Positions 8,248-16,080 of a DNA stretch of 64,000 nucleotides are shown piece after piece. The DNA is from Actinobacillus lignieresii. GTDB lineage: Bacteria > Pseudomonadota > Gammaproteobacteria > Enterobacterales > Pasteurellaceae. The position numbers and the translations under genes were made by a program. The notes beneath the pieces were generated by a model. That model did not search any database. It was given only the letters and a program-made list of their open reading frames with translations, and was not told the DNA's origin. The stretch is from positions 568,501 through 632,500 of the forward strand of contig NZ_UFRM01000001.1 in the NCBI RefSeq assembly GCF_900444945.1. Direction: 5' to 3'. Position 1 is the stretch's first letter. Every line of letters begins with the position of its first letter.

Positions 8248-8976
8248 ATGATTGATAATGCATTTATTACACATGTATCAGCTGTTTTAGCTGATACACA
8301 TGACGGTTTAAGTGGAAGTGAAATCAGCAAATATTTATCTCAATATGCTGTGAAATATGAGATTCAGATACCATATTCACAGTATCCATTTCCAAAAGAC
8401 GTTCCAAATAAGAGAACGGCATTGGAAAGGAACTTAAGATGTTTTACTTCTGAACAACAATATAGAATTATTAAAGAGTTATGTTCTTTGACAAAATTTT
8501 CTCAAAACGAACGAGTTAAGGATATATTAACTAAATTATCTAGTAGACACTCTAATTACTCTAATGGAATTGACCAAATTCAGGCTGTCGTAGTAGAAAC
8601 AAAAGGGTGGCTAGATGATTATCCTAATACTAAAGAACATTATGAGAGTGCGTTAAATAAGAAATCCAATAATATTTTTACTAGAAACTTATTAGATGAT
8701 TTAAGATTTTCATTGGAATCCTTAATTAAGGACATCTTAAATAATTCTAAATCGTTAGAGAATCAAAAAGGTGAATTAGGGCGTTTTTTTGAAGAAAAAG
8801 GTGTTTCAATAGAAATTAGAACACTTTATATAGACAAAATAACGAAGTTTTACACAGACTATCAAAATAATAATGTGAAACACCAAGATAATTATAAAGA
8901 AATAGAAGTAGATTTTATCCTTGAACAAACGACAGTCTTAATGAGATTTTTGATAAAACTTCATAAATCAATATGA
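8248..8976 (+). CDS. AbiJ/HEPN-like putative abortive infection protein
   Basis: A 242-residue protein. The N-terminus (THDGLSGSEISKYLSQ, residues 17-32) resembles the small DNA-binding-like N-terminal domains of AbiJ-type abortive infection proteins. The C-terminal half is all-helical and ends NNNVKHQDNYKEIEVDFILEQT..LMRFLIK, which resembles the Abi_C/HEPN module where the usual motif is RN-x(4)-H; here Arg is replaced by Asn and the His is at residue 212. HEPN domains are often ribonucleases in phage defence. Assignment is from pattern only. It has a good ribosome site (AAGGAATATATT), immediately follows the AAA ATPase, and ends at a Neisseria-type terminator. Base composition is markedly more AT-rich than its neighbours. 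Confidence 0.45.
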   Translation: MIDNAFITHVSAVLADTHDGLSGSEISKYLSQYAVKYEIQIPYSQYPFPKDVPNKRTALERNLRCFTSEQQYRIIKELCSLTKFSQNERVKDILTKLSSRHSNYSNGIDQIQAVVVETKGWLDDYPNTKEHYESALNKKSNNIFTRNLLDDLRFSLESLIKDILNNSKSLENQKGELGRFFEEKGVSIEIRTLYIDKITKFYTDYQNNNVKHQDNYKEIEVDFILEQTTVLMRFLIKLHKSI

Positions 8977-8983
8977 TTAAACC

Positions 8984-9006
8984 TGCCGTCTGAAATCCAG
9001 ACGGCA
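8984..9006. terminator. Neisseria-type uptake sequence forming a terminator
   Basis: TGCCGTCTG / CAGACGGCA is a nine-base stem with a five-base loop. It contains the Neisseria DNA uptake 10-mer GCCGTCTGAA at 8985-8994 and lies between convergent genes. Inverted uptake-sequence terminators of this exact type are characteristic of Neisseria, not Pasteurellaceae. Confidence 0.85.
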
Positions 9007-9014
9007 TTTCTTTC

Positions 9015-10004
9015 CTACAACTTCACCAAAATCTTCCCAATCTGTGCATTACTTTCCATATAACGGTGGGCTTCCGCCATTTCGTCAAAGGTAAACACTT
9101 TGTCAATTTCAGGTTTTAATTGACCGCTTGCTAAGCCGTCAAACACGAATTTTTTCGCTTGAGCGAGTTTTTCTGGCACGGTAGTGATTTCAAACAATTC
9201 ATAGCCACGCACGGTTAAATGTTTGCCTAAAATTGGGAACACTGGCACGGCGATGTCATCGTGGCTTAATGCACCGTAGATGATGTATTTACCGTCTTGT
9301 GCCATTGCGTTGATAATTTTTGCCGCTTCTTTACCACCCACAGGGTCGAACACCAAATTCACGCCTTTGCCGTTTGTAATTTCCAGTAATTTAGCCGTAA
9401 CGTCATCTTCTTTGGTGGCGATCACAAAATCTGCGCCTTTTTCTAGTAATACATCGCCTTTGGCGTGGGTGCGAGAAAGGGCGATCACAGTCGCACCTTG
9501 CATTTTAGCGATCTGAATTGCTGCAAGCCCTACCGAGCTAGTTGCTCCGCCTAACACCACTAAATCGCCTTTTTGCAGGTTGCCAAATTCAATTAAACCG
9601 CCATACGCCGTGACAAACATCATCCAGCTTGCCGCAGCTTGTTCCATTGTGAGGTTTTCAGGATGTTTTACCACAGCGTGAACGGGCATATTCACGATTT
9701 CGCCATAAGTGCCGTATTCGGTAAACATAAATGATGGAATTACGCTCACTTTGTCGCCAACGCTGAACTCGCTCACGTCCGCACCAACCGCTGTTACCAC
9801 GCCTGCACCTTCGTAACCCATTGTCGCAGGGAAAACAGGTTCAATCACATACGCCCCTTCACGATACATCATTTCTGCACGGTTTAAGCCTAATGCCTGC
9901 ATTTGAATTTGTACTTCGTGAGATTTCGGTGCAGCCACTTGCACATCAACAATTTGTAACACGTCTGCCGAGCCAGTTTGATTAAATTGAATTTGTTTTG
10001 CCAT
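9015..10004 (-). CDS. Zinc-type alcohol dehydrogenase-like / NADPH:quinone oxidoreductase
   Basis: Medium-chain dehydrogenase/reductase of 329 residues, probably reducing quinones or enals with NADPH. MGYEGAGVVTAVGADV marks the catalytic-domain entry and VVLGGATSSVGLAAIQIAK the Rossmann nucleotide site. Structural zinc cysteines are not visible, which favours the quinone oxidoreductase branch. I chose the start MAKQIQF because AAAGGATCAAAAA precedes it; an upstream ATG at 10043 would add 13 unlikely residues. Its promoter region carries a 70-bp element repeated in front of the LysR gene at 11355, so that regulator probably controls it. Confidence 0.85.
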   Translation of the reverse strand: MAKQIQFNQTGSADVLQIVDVQVAAPKSHEVQIQMQALGLNRAEMMYREGAYVIEPVFPATMGYEGAGVVTAVGADVSEFSVGDKVSVIPSFMFTEYGTYGEIVNMPVHAVVKHPENLTMEQAAASWMMFVTAYGGLIEFGNLQKGDLVVLGGATSSVGLAAIQIAKMQGATVIALSRTHAKGDVLLEKGADFVIATKEDDVTAKLLEITNGKGVNLVFDPVGGKEAAKIINAMAQDGKYIIYGALSHDDIAVPVFPILGKHLTVRGYELFEITTVPEKLAQAKKFVFDGLASGQLKPEIDKVFTFDEMAEAHRYMESNAQIGKILVKL

Positions 10005-10037
10005 TTTTTGATCCTTTAATTTGTTTCGTATTGATGA

Positions 10038-10107
10038 GTGCATTATATATTTTTGCGTAAAAATGATAATAAGCCTAAAAGGCTAAATAGTTTTGCGTTA
10101 AATGCAA
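10038..10107. promoter_or_regulatory. 70-bp regulatory repeat, copy A (quinone oxidoreductase promoter)
   Basis: Matches copy B (11277-11346) over the same length, about 57 of 70 bases by hand count, beginning GTGCATTATA and ending TTTTGCGTTAAATGCAA. The conserved end includes the inverted repeat TTGC-N7-GCAA. It lies just upstream of the quinone oxidoreductase start and is a good candidate LysR operator plus promoter. Confidence 0.7.
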
Positions 10108-10131
10108 AAGCTAATACTATCTGCTACAAAA

Positions 10132-10174
10132 AAGCGGTCAAATTCTGCAAAATTTTTGCAAAAAATGACCGCTT
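10132..10174 (-). terminator. Inverted Apl-type uptake-core stem-loop after MBL gene
   Basis: AAGCGGTCA / TGACCGCTT forms a nine-base stem whose loop contains GCAAAATTTTTGC. It lies downstream of the first MBL hydrolase on the minus strand. Confidence 0.65.
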
Positions 10175-10210
10175 GAAAGGTTGCTCACAGGTGAGCATTA
10201 TGAAAAATCG

Positions 10211-11224
10211 TTATTTTTTCACTTCAATTGGCGTGTATTCCACAGGCATCCAAGAATAGCCGCCTTTTTCTTCGGCACGGATATGACCGATTCCTGGGAA
10301 TGGCAAGTGCGCACCTGCAATCCACGTTTTGTTTTTTGCTAATTCAGGTAATAAACGAAGACGAGCTTCTCTCGCACCTTCGGCATTCACATCAAATTCT
10401 GCCGCCACTTCTGGCACGGCTAATTGGAAAGCGTGATTATGTAGTAAATCACCCCAAACGAATAATTTTTCGCCTTTTGATTCAAATTCAAAGCCTGCGT
10501 GCCCTGGTGTATGACCAAAAGATTTTACGCTTTTTACGCCTGGAATCACTTCTACGCCTGAATCGTAATAGAACACTTTGCCCGCTTTTTCATAAGGTGC
10601 AACCGCATCTTTTGTCCATTGCACATATTGCTGAACGTGAGCTGGGATTTTCTCGATTGGTGTGTCATACCAGAACGCTTTTTCTTGGTTTGAAATATAG
10701 ATAGTTGCATTCGGGAACACCGCTTTGCCATTGCGAGTTACACCGCTGAAATGGTCGAAATGCAAGTGCGTAGGCAAAATAATGTCCACTTGTTCAGGTT
10801 TGTAACCTGCTTTTTTCAAGTTTGCTTCCACAAAGCCCACTTTATCGCCAAATACATCGCCAGAGCCAGCATCGACTAAAATTAAGTTTTTACCTGTGTT
10901 GATTAAATAAGCACTTACTGCCGTGTTCACGCCACCTGTTTCCGTTAAAGGACGGAACTCGTTTTCGATTAGTTTATTTAATTCTTCTTTGCTTAAATTA
11001 GTAAATTTCGCATAAATGTCGTTACCAATATCTAAATAACCGTCATAAATAGCAGTAACTTCAAAATCACCTAACATAAAGCGGTAGTAGCCATCAACTT
11101 GTTGTAAAACTGGTTTTACAACGTTCGCTTTTGGCGTGAAAGCCGCATGAGATTCGTGAGCATTCGCCCCAGCTGAAATACCTAAACCTAATAAAATTGC
11201 TGTCGCTAATGATTTAATTTTCAT
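10211..11224 (-). CDS. Secreted metallo-beta-lactamase-fold hydrolase (copy 1)
   Basis: Exported 337-residue MBL-fold metallohydrolase. A Sec signal peptide covers about residues 1-22 (MKIKSLATAILLGLGISAGANA). The metal motif THLHFDH gives His153, His155, Asp157 and His158, and further ligands are in SFGHTPGHAGFE and VWGDLLHNH. The group includes methyl-parathion-hydrolase-like and lactonase-like enzymes; the substrate is unknown. It is divergent from a LysR gene that shares its control region. A related second copy lies at 14408-15400. AAGGATAACAA supports the start. Confidence 0.84.
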   Translation of the reverse strand: MKIKSLATAILLGLGISAGANAHESHAAFTPKANVVKPVLQQVDGYYRFMLGDFEVTAIYDGYLDIGNDIYAKFTNLSKEELNKLIENEFRPLTETGGVNTAVSAYLINTGKNLILVDAGSGDVFGDKVGFVEANLKKAGYKPEQVDIILPTHLHFDHFSGVTRNGKAVFPNATIYISNQEKAFWYDTPIEKIPAHVQQYVQWTKDAVAPYEKAGKVFYYDSGVEVIPGVKSVKSFGHTPGHAGFEFESKGEKLFVWGDLLHNHAFQLAVPEVAAEFDVNAEGAREARLRLLPELAKNKTWIAGAHLPFPGIGHIRAEEKGGYSWMPVEYTPIEVKK

Positions 11225-11276
11225 TTGTTATCCTTATTTGAGTGAATTAAAAATTTTTCGCATTGCGTTGCGATGT

Positions 11277-11346
11277 GTGCATTATAGGTTTTTCATAAAA
11301 AATGATAATATGGCAAAAAGGCAATTTAATTTTGCGTTAAATGCAA
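11277..11346. promoter_or_regulatory. 70-bp regulatory repeat, copy B (MBL-1 / LysR divergent promoter)
   Basis: Second copy of the 70-bp element at 10038-10107, located between the divergent MBL hydrolase and LysR genes. It ends eight bases before the LysR start. TTTTGCGTTAAATGCAA is identical in both copies. This points to one LysR protein acting on three genes: its own, the MBL hydrolase and the quinone oxidoreductase. Confidence 0.7.
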
Positions 11347-11354
11347 GGATAACT

Positions 11355-12254
11355 ATGGACTATTTTTCAGCACTGCAAATTTTTCATTCGGTTTGTGAAA
11401 CCACCAGTTTTACGGCAACGGCGAAACAGCTTGGGGTGGCGGTGTCATCGGTTACACGCCAAATCGACAATTTAGAACAATCGCTTGGCATTGCGTTGCT
11501 CAATCGTTCTACCCGAAAACTCTCGCTCACTGCCGCAGGGATTCGTTACCAACAGCAGACTAAATCAATTTTGGACGATTTACAGCAGGTCAATCAGCAA
11601 CTAAAAGACGAAGTACTTGAACCGCAGGGCAAGCTCCGCATTACGTTCCCTAATACTTACGGTGCTTGTAAACTCTCGCTGCTATTGGCGGAGTTTGCGG
11701 CTCGTTACCCTAAAATTGAATTGGAATTGATTAGCTCTGATGATTTTGTCGATCTGTTCAGTCAGCCGATTGATTTGGCGATTCGTTTGGGGCAAATCAA
11801 TGACGACCGCTTGATCGCTAAAAAACTCGCTCCGCAAAAACGTTTGTTAGTGGCAAGCCCAGCTTATTTACAACAGTATGGCACACCTGAAAATCCGCAA
11901 GATTTAACCGCACTTAACTGCTTACCGTTTACCTATCGTGGCTTGGCAGCGAAATGGTATTTCAAGCAAGGCGAGAAAGCGGAAAGTATTTGGGCGAAGG
12001 GCAATTTGTCGGGCAATAACGCTGAAATGTTGCTCCAAGCCTGCTTAGATGGGCAGGGCGTTACTCATTTGCCCGATTGGTTGGTTGAACCGCACCTACA
12101 AGCGGGCAAATTAGTGCAAATTTTTGCAGATTGGCAGATTACGCCAACAGATACCACCGAAAATGACGGGATTTATTTAGTTTACACCCCAAACAACCGC
12201 CAAATGATGAAAATTAATGTACTAAGTGAATTTTTATTCGAGCGATTAGGTTAA
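11355..12254 (+). CDS. LysR family regulator of the MBL-1 / quinone oxidoreductase genes
   Basis: A 299-residue LysR protein. The winged helix is at residues 1-60 (MDYFSALQIFHSVCETTSFTATAKQLGVAVSSVTRQIDNLE) and the effector domain follows (LRITFPNTYGACKLS, IDLAIRLGQINDDRLIAKKL). I chose the ATG at 11355, preceded by AAGGATAACT, rather than 11238, because the upstream stretch would encode a non-family extension and would run through the duplicated operator. It contains a Haemophilus-type uptake core on the minus strand (11907-11915). Likely role: redox or electrophile-responsive activator of the flanking genes, by inference from the shared control element. Confidence 0.85.
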   Translation: MDYFSALQIFHSVCETTSFTATAKQLGVAVSSVTRQIDNLEQSLGIALLNRSTRKLSLTAAGIRYQQQTKSILDDLQQVNQQLKDEVLEPQGKLRITFPNTYGACKLSLLLAEFAARYPKIELELISSDDFVDLFSQPIDLAIRLGQINDDRLIAKKLAPQKRLLVASPAYLQQYGTPENPQDLTALNCLPFTYRGLAAKWYFKQGEKAESIWAKGNLSGNNAEMLLQACLDGQGVTHLPDWLVEPHLQAGKLVQIFADWQITPTDTTENDGIYLVYTPNNRQMMKINVLSEFLFERLG

Positions 12255-12293
12255 ACTGGGTACAGTAATATCGATGAGATAAAAGGAACATTT

Positions 12294-13109
12294 ATGGTTA
12301 CCCATACCGTTATTATTAGTGATAGAGCGAAAGACAACATCACGGTTTATACAAAAGAACCTGTGTTTTTAGCGATTGCGGATCGTGAAGATTTAAAAGC
12401 ATTGAAGCATTTAGAAGAAGCGAATAGAGCAGGGATTTATATCTTATTAGGTGAGAATCAGCGTTATGTTTGGCAAGCTAGCGGAAAAATTTATGATCGC
12501 CTAATCACTCATAATGATAATAAAGAGTGGTGGAGTAAGATTATTTTCTTTGGGCGTAAAGATGGGCATTTAGATAAATCACAAACTGATTATCTTGAGA
12601 AGAAATTAATTGTGGCTTTTCAGAAAACCGATCTAATGTTAGATAATGCCACTTTGGGGAATACGTCTTTTATTGAGAAAACGAATAAAATTAAAGCGGA
12701 TAACGTTTGGAATATTGCTCAAGAAATTTTATATGAAGTTGCGCATATTAATATCTTTGAAAGTTATGTTACTGAAGAAGAAAATCCAACTGATCAAATT
12801 TATATTGAGTTAGACGGACATAAGATTTCAGGGAAAAGCTACCGAGATAATCAGAAAAATTTCTTTTTATTTTTATTAAAACAGCCTAAATATCGTTCTT
12901 TAGTGGAAGATTTTTGTTTAAATGGAAAACCAACAGCGTCTCATTGTATTGGGAATGCGCCAAGTTTTAGACCAAATGGAATGAAATATACGACTCAGCT
13001 TGAAGAGGATATTTATCTTTATTCTCATTTATCAACAAAAGATCGCCGCCGAGCCATTCAAAACTTTGCAGATGCAACAGGTTTGAAAGTGGTGTTTCAT
13101 TGGGATTAA
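12294..13109 (+). CDS. GIY-YIG nuclease family-like protein
   Basis: A 271-residue protein. Residues 47-110 fit the GIY-YIG layout: AGIYILLG, then RYVWQASGKIYDRLITH in the place of YIG...R...H, then WWSKIIFFGRKDGHLDKSQTDYLEKKLI. The exact YIG is replaced by YVW, so catalytic activity is uncertain. The C-terminal part (TDQIYIELDGHKISGKSYRDNQKNFFLFLLKQ) looks like the small accessory domain seen in such proteins. Forty bases separate it from the LysR gene, preceded by AAAGGAACATTT, and it ends at a second Neisseria-type terminator. The function is unknown; family members occur in accessory islets and near defence genes. Confidence 0.6.
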   Translation: MVTHTVIISDRAKDNITVYTKEPVFLAIADREDLKALKHLEEANRAGIYILLGENQRYVWQASGKIYDRLITHNDNKEWWSKIIFFGRKDGHLDKSQTDYLEKKLIVAFQKTDLMLDNATLGNTSFIEKTNKIKADNVWNIAQEILYEVAHINIFESYVTEEENPTDQIYIELDGHKISGKSYRDNQKNFFLFLLKQPKYRSLVEDFCLNGKPTASHCIGNAPSFRPNGMKYTTQLEEDIYLYSHLSTKDRRRAIQNFADATGLKVVFHWD

Positions 13110-13112
13110 AAA

Positions 13113-13143
13113 ATGCCGTCTGAAAGTGATATCCAGACGGTAT
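13113..13143. terminator. Neisseria 12-mer uptake sequence forming a terminator
   Basis: ATGCCGTCTGAA, the extended Neisseria uptake 12-mer, is at 13113-13124 and pairs with CAGACGGTAT at 13134-13143 (10-base stem with one G-U). It separates the convergent GIY-YIG-like and MFS genes. Confidence 0.87.
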
Positions 13144-13159
13144 TTTATTTATAGATAAA

Positions 13160-14344
13160 TTATTCTGTCTTTTGAAATAGCCAGTCCATACTTAGTGAAA
13201 TGACTAATGCTATACCACCAATAATGAACAAAATTCGATGGTCATTGTGGGTGGCGCTAAATACTGCGGATAAACCATAACCAGCTAATGCTTGAGCAGA
13301 GGCAAAGAAAACAGTAGCTTTACTCCAGTTCACATTGCGTAACCGTGGGCAGGAGGTCATTTCAAAAATGAGAGCAAGCATTAATGGCACGATTCCTGGT
13401 GGAAATGAGCCGATGATAACCGTAAGTATCGCTATTACAATGATATTTTCTGTGGCACATAATGCAAAAATAGCTAAAAATTCGACCGCTAGTACTGTGC
13501 GTAAAGTTGGTTTTGCACCAAATTTATCAGCGAAATAGCCATAAAGTGGTGGACCAATCATCGAACCAATGCCATATAAGCTCCAAAATAGTGCACCTGT
13601 GCCAGCGCCAAGTTGTAAGCCTCGTGCAATGTAATCCACAATAAATACGGCTGGTGCAACAATAAATACAGCCATCAAACCATATTGGAGATATAAAATC
13701 AGAAAGGCAGGTTTGGGTTCTAGGATATGTGGTTGGGCTGGTAGTGATGTTTGGGCAGGTGCAATTTCCTGTATTTTTATGACAGGATCAGGAATGTTAA
13801 ACCAACTCAGTGCGGTCAAAATAGTAGAAAAAATACCTAAGCCAAACCAAGTCGCTTTTAACCCTAAATTAATTAACATTGGAACAATAGTTGCAGAGGC
13901 GAAAATACCTAACCCAATACCTAAGAAAATTGCACCACTGGCGAGATTTTGGTGTTCAACAGGTACATGGGGTGTGATAGTTGCCGCAACTAATACCATA
14001 ATTGCACCACCTGAAATCCCTGAAATTAATCGCCAAACGAAATACCAAGCAGTTGAAAGCGGGAAGGCGCAAGCAAAAAATGAGAGTGTAACTAACAGCA
14101 TCATTACACGTAATGTTTGCTTGTTAGAAAAGGCATTTCCCATCGGTCGCCCAGATAACGCACCGATCAAATATCCAGCTAAATTTGCCGCACCTAAATA
14201 AGCTGCATCTGAAGCTGAAAACCATTGTTCACTAATTAGCAACGGTAATAGTGGCGTATAAGCAAAACGTGCCAAGCCGATAGAAATCAAACTTGCTGAC
14301 AGTCCTGCAAAAATAAACCATGCAATGGATTTTTGTGTTTGCAT
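13160..14344 (-). CDS. MFS exporter, YbfB/YjiJ family
   Basis: Major facilitator of 394 residues with about twelve membrane segments. It begins with a hydrophobic helix (SIAWFIFAGLSASLISIGLARFAYTPLLPLL), which is typical of the YbfB/YjiJ branch, followed by AAYLGAANLAGYLIGALSGRPMG and, in the second half, GIGSMIGPPLYGYFADKFGAKPT. The substrate is unknown. It lies downstream of the FrnE-esterase-MBL genes on the same strand, but an inverted uptake-core stem-loop separates it from them, so it may have its own promoter. An AAGGAGAAAAA ribosome site precedes the start. Confidence 0.82.
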   Translation of the reverse strand: MQTQKSIAWFIFAGLSASLISIGLARFAYTPLLPLLISEQWFSASDAAYLGAANLAGYLIGALSGRPMGNAFSNKQTLRVMMLLVTLSFFACAFPLSTAWYFVWRLISGISGGAIMVLVAATITPHVPVEHQNLASGAIFLGIGLGIFASATIVPMLINLGLKATWFGLGIFSTILTALSWFNIPDPVIKIQEIAPAQTSLPAQPHILEPKPAFLILYLQYGLMAVFIVAPAVFIVDYIARGLQLGAGTGALFWSLYGIGSMIGPPLYGYFADKFGAKPTLRTVLAVEFLAIFALCATENIIVIAILTVIIGSFPPGIVPLMLALIFEMTSCPRLRNVNWSKATVFFASAQALAGYGLSAVFSATHNDHRILFIIGGIALVISLSMDWLFQKTE

Positions 14345-14359
14345 TTTTTCTCCTTATGG

Positions 14360-14403
14360 CAAGCGGTCTAATTTTGCTATTTTTTGCAAAAAAAGACCGC
14401 TTG
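14360..14403 (-). terminator. Inverted Apl-type uptake-core stem-loop
   Basis: CAAGCGGTCT / AGACCGCTTG gives a 10-base perfect stem between MBL-2 and the MFS gene, with GCAAAA in the loop. It probably ends the MBL-2 operon. Confidence 0.7.
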
Positions 14404-14407
14404 TATC

Positions 14408-15400
14408 TTATTGATTTTCTAAGGGTAAGTATTGCATTGGCACCCAAGAATACCCTTGTTCTTCTTTCACAATATGTCCAATCCCTGGGAATGGGATATG
14501 TGCTGCCCCAACCCATAATTTACCTTCGCTGACTAATTTCAGAATGCGCTTACGGGTGGCGATCGCCGCTTTTTCATCGCTATCCACTTCCATAGAAATT
14601 TCAGGATTTTTTAACTGAATCGTATGGCTGTGAATAATATCGCCCCATACTAACAATCTATCTTTGCCTGAACCAACTAAATAGCCTGTCATGCCTGGTG
14701 AATGTCCGAATTCTTGTACAGTTTCAATGCCCTCAATAGGGTTTTCACCTTCATTAAATGTCTTAAATTGCCCAGCCTCTTGATAAGGCGTTACAGCTTG
14801 GCGAGCCGAATCAAAGAAAATTTGTACTTCTTTTGGTTGTTGGGCTGCAATCTCTTTGCTTAACCAAAAATCTGAATCTCTTTTCGGTGCATAAAGTGTT
14901 GCATTTGGGAATGCCATTTTTCCATCAGTGGTTGCTACACCACAGGCATGATCAGAATGTAAATGTGTTACTATAATATCTTTCACTTCTTCTGGTTGAA
15001 CACCTGATGCTTTTAAGTTTTCAACAATATGACCTAACGTATCGCCATAACATTTTGCAGCTCCTGCATCAATGAGGGTATAGCCTGAAGGCTGCTTGAT
15101 TAAAAATGCATTAACAGCTGTTTGGATACCATCTGCAGTACGAGGTAAAAACATTTTGTCGAATACTGCTTGCATTTCATCTGCTGAAATACCGTGAATC
15201 CATTTATGTGGCACATTCACAGGACCGTCATATAATGCGGTAACCAATAAATCGCCTAATTGCATTCGGTAAAAGCCAGCAACTTGCTGTTCAGCTTGTT
15301 TCACGGCAGGTTGTGCGGTTGTTTCTGCGTGTAGAACAGGGGTAAAGTTTGCTATCATTGCGGTTGCAATAAGGGTTTTCATCATTTTATTTAATGTCAT
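14408..15400 (-). CDS. Secreted metallo-beta-lactamase-fold hydrolase (copy 2)
   Basis: Exported 330-residue MBL-fold hydrolase that parallels copy 1 along its length (AGFYRMQLGDLLVTALYDG, GIQTAVNAFLI, DAGAAKCYGDTLGHIVENLKASG). A signal peptide covers about residues 1-25, ending PVLHA. The metal motif is THLHSDH (His146, His148, Asp150, His151). I placed the start at MTLNKMM because GGAGAGCAAAA precedes it; the longer frame from 15436 would overlap the esterase gene. It is the last gene of a three-gene unit with the FrnE-like oxidoreductase and the esterase, under the presumed ArsR operator. The substrate is unknown. Confidence 0.83.
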   Translation of the reverse strand: MTLNKMMKTLIATAMIANFTPVLHAETTAQPAVKQAEQQVAGFYRMQLGDLLVTALYDGPVNVPHKWIHGISADEMQAVFDKMFLPRTADGIQTAVNAFLIKQPSGYTLIDAGAAKCYGDTLGHIVENLKASGVQPEEVKDIIVTHLHSDHACGVATTDGKMAFPNATLYAPKRDSDFWLSKEIAAQQPKEVQIFFDSARQAVTPYQEAGQFKTFNEGENPIEGIETVQEFGHSPGMTGYLVGSGKDRLLVWGDIIHSHTIQLKNPEISMEVDSDEKAAIATRKRILKLVSEGKLWVGAAHIPFPGIGHIVKEEQGYSWVPMQYLPLENQ

Positions 15401-15414
15401 TTTTGCTCTCCAAG

Positions 15415-16080
15415 TTAAAGTTTTGTTTGAATCCATCTTCCCATCTCATCAATTTCAGGCATTGCTACAAAATGTTCAATAGGATAAGTTTTGAATGTGA
15501 AATCTCGGTTTTTCGCCAGCATCAGCTTGCCTTGCTCAATCTGTGTGAGCGTAATTAGCGGATCTTGGCTTCCGTGTAACCATAAAATCGGTGTAAAATA
15601 TCCGTTGTCTTGCCATTGGTTTGTTAATGGCAAATAGCCTGATAAGCCAACAATACCGCCTAGCGGTTTAGAATAGGTTGTGCCAGCTAGTAGCGAAATA
15701 GCACAACCTTGTGAAAAACCGCTCAGAAAAATCTTCTCGCTTGGTATGCCTTGAGTGATTTGTTCATCGATCAATTTATGCACATAATTGACCGCACATT
15801 GAATGCCAGACTCGTCTTCTTCAATCAGAAAATTATCGCCTAGTAAATCGTACCAGCCCGAAACGGGAGCGTTCGCCCATCTGATAAAACGTACTGGGGC
15901 AGAGGGCAAGACGAATTTTACGTTCGGTAATGATTCTGCTAAATATTCAGCAATAGGGCGGAATTGCAAACCACTAGTGGTTAAACCGTGTAAGAAAATC
16001 ACGCAAGCGGTGGAATTTTCAGGATTTTTTCCAGACGGTATGATAAGTGGTTCATTATGTGGAATAAGAATGTCCGCCAT
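15415..16080 (-). CDS. Alpha/beta-hydrolase, carboxylesterase/phospholipase family
   Basis: Cytosolic serine esterase of 221 residues in the dienelactone hydrolase-like/carboxylesterase group. CVIFLHGLTTSG forms the oxyanion region and SGFSQGCAIS carries the nucleophilic Ser. ILWLHGSQDPLI provides the likely Asp, and the C-terminal IEHFVAMPE the likely His. The start ATG overlaps the stop of the FrnE-like gene (TGATG), so translation is coupled. The substrate is unknown; context suggests detoxification of an ester or thioester. Confidence 0.8.
   Translation of the reverse strand: MADILIPHNEPLIIPSGKNPENSTACVIFLHGLTTSGLQFRPIAEYLAESLPNVKFVLPSAPVRFIRWANAPVSGWYDLLGDNFLIEEDESGIQCAVNYVHKLIDEQITQGIPSEKIFLSGFSQGCAISLLAGTTYSKPLGGIVGLSGYLPLTNQWQDNGYFTPILWLHGSQDPLITLTQIEQGKLMLAKNRDFTFKTYPIEHFVAMPEIDEMGRWIQTKL

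Noticed and set aside
10228..10704. Long plus-strand frame opposite MBL-1
   Set aside because: Antisense to a well-supported enzyme gene, no ribosome site, and no recognisable protein.
13804..13812. CAGTGCGGT resembling a Haemophilus-type uptake core in the MFS gene
   Set aside because: Differs from AAGTGCGGT at the first position, so it was not counted.
13713..14201. Plus-strand frame of about 160 codons inside the MFS gene
   Set aside because: Antisense shadow of a membrane protein gene with low-complexity composition.
16031..16038. Neisseria uptake-like CCAGACGG in the esterase gene
   Set aside because: Only part of the 10-mer is present, without an inverted partner.
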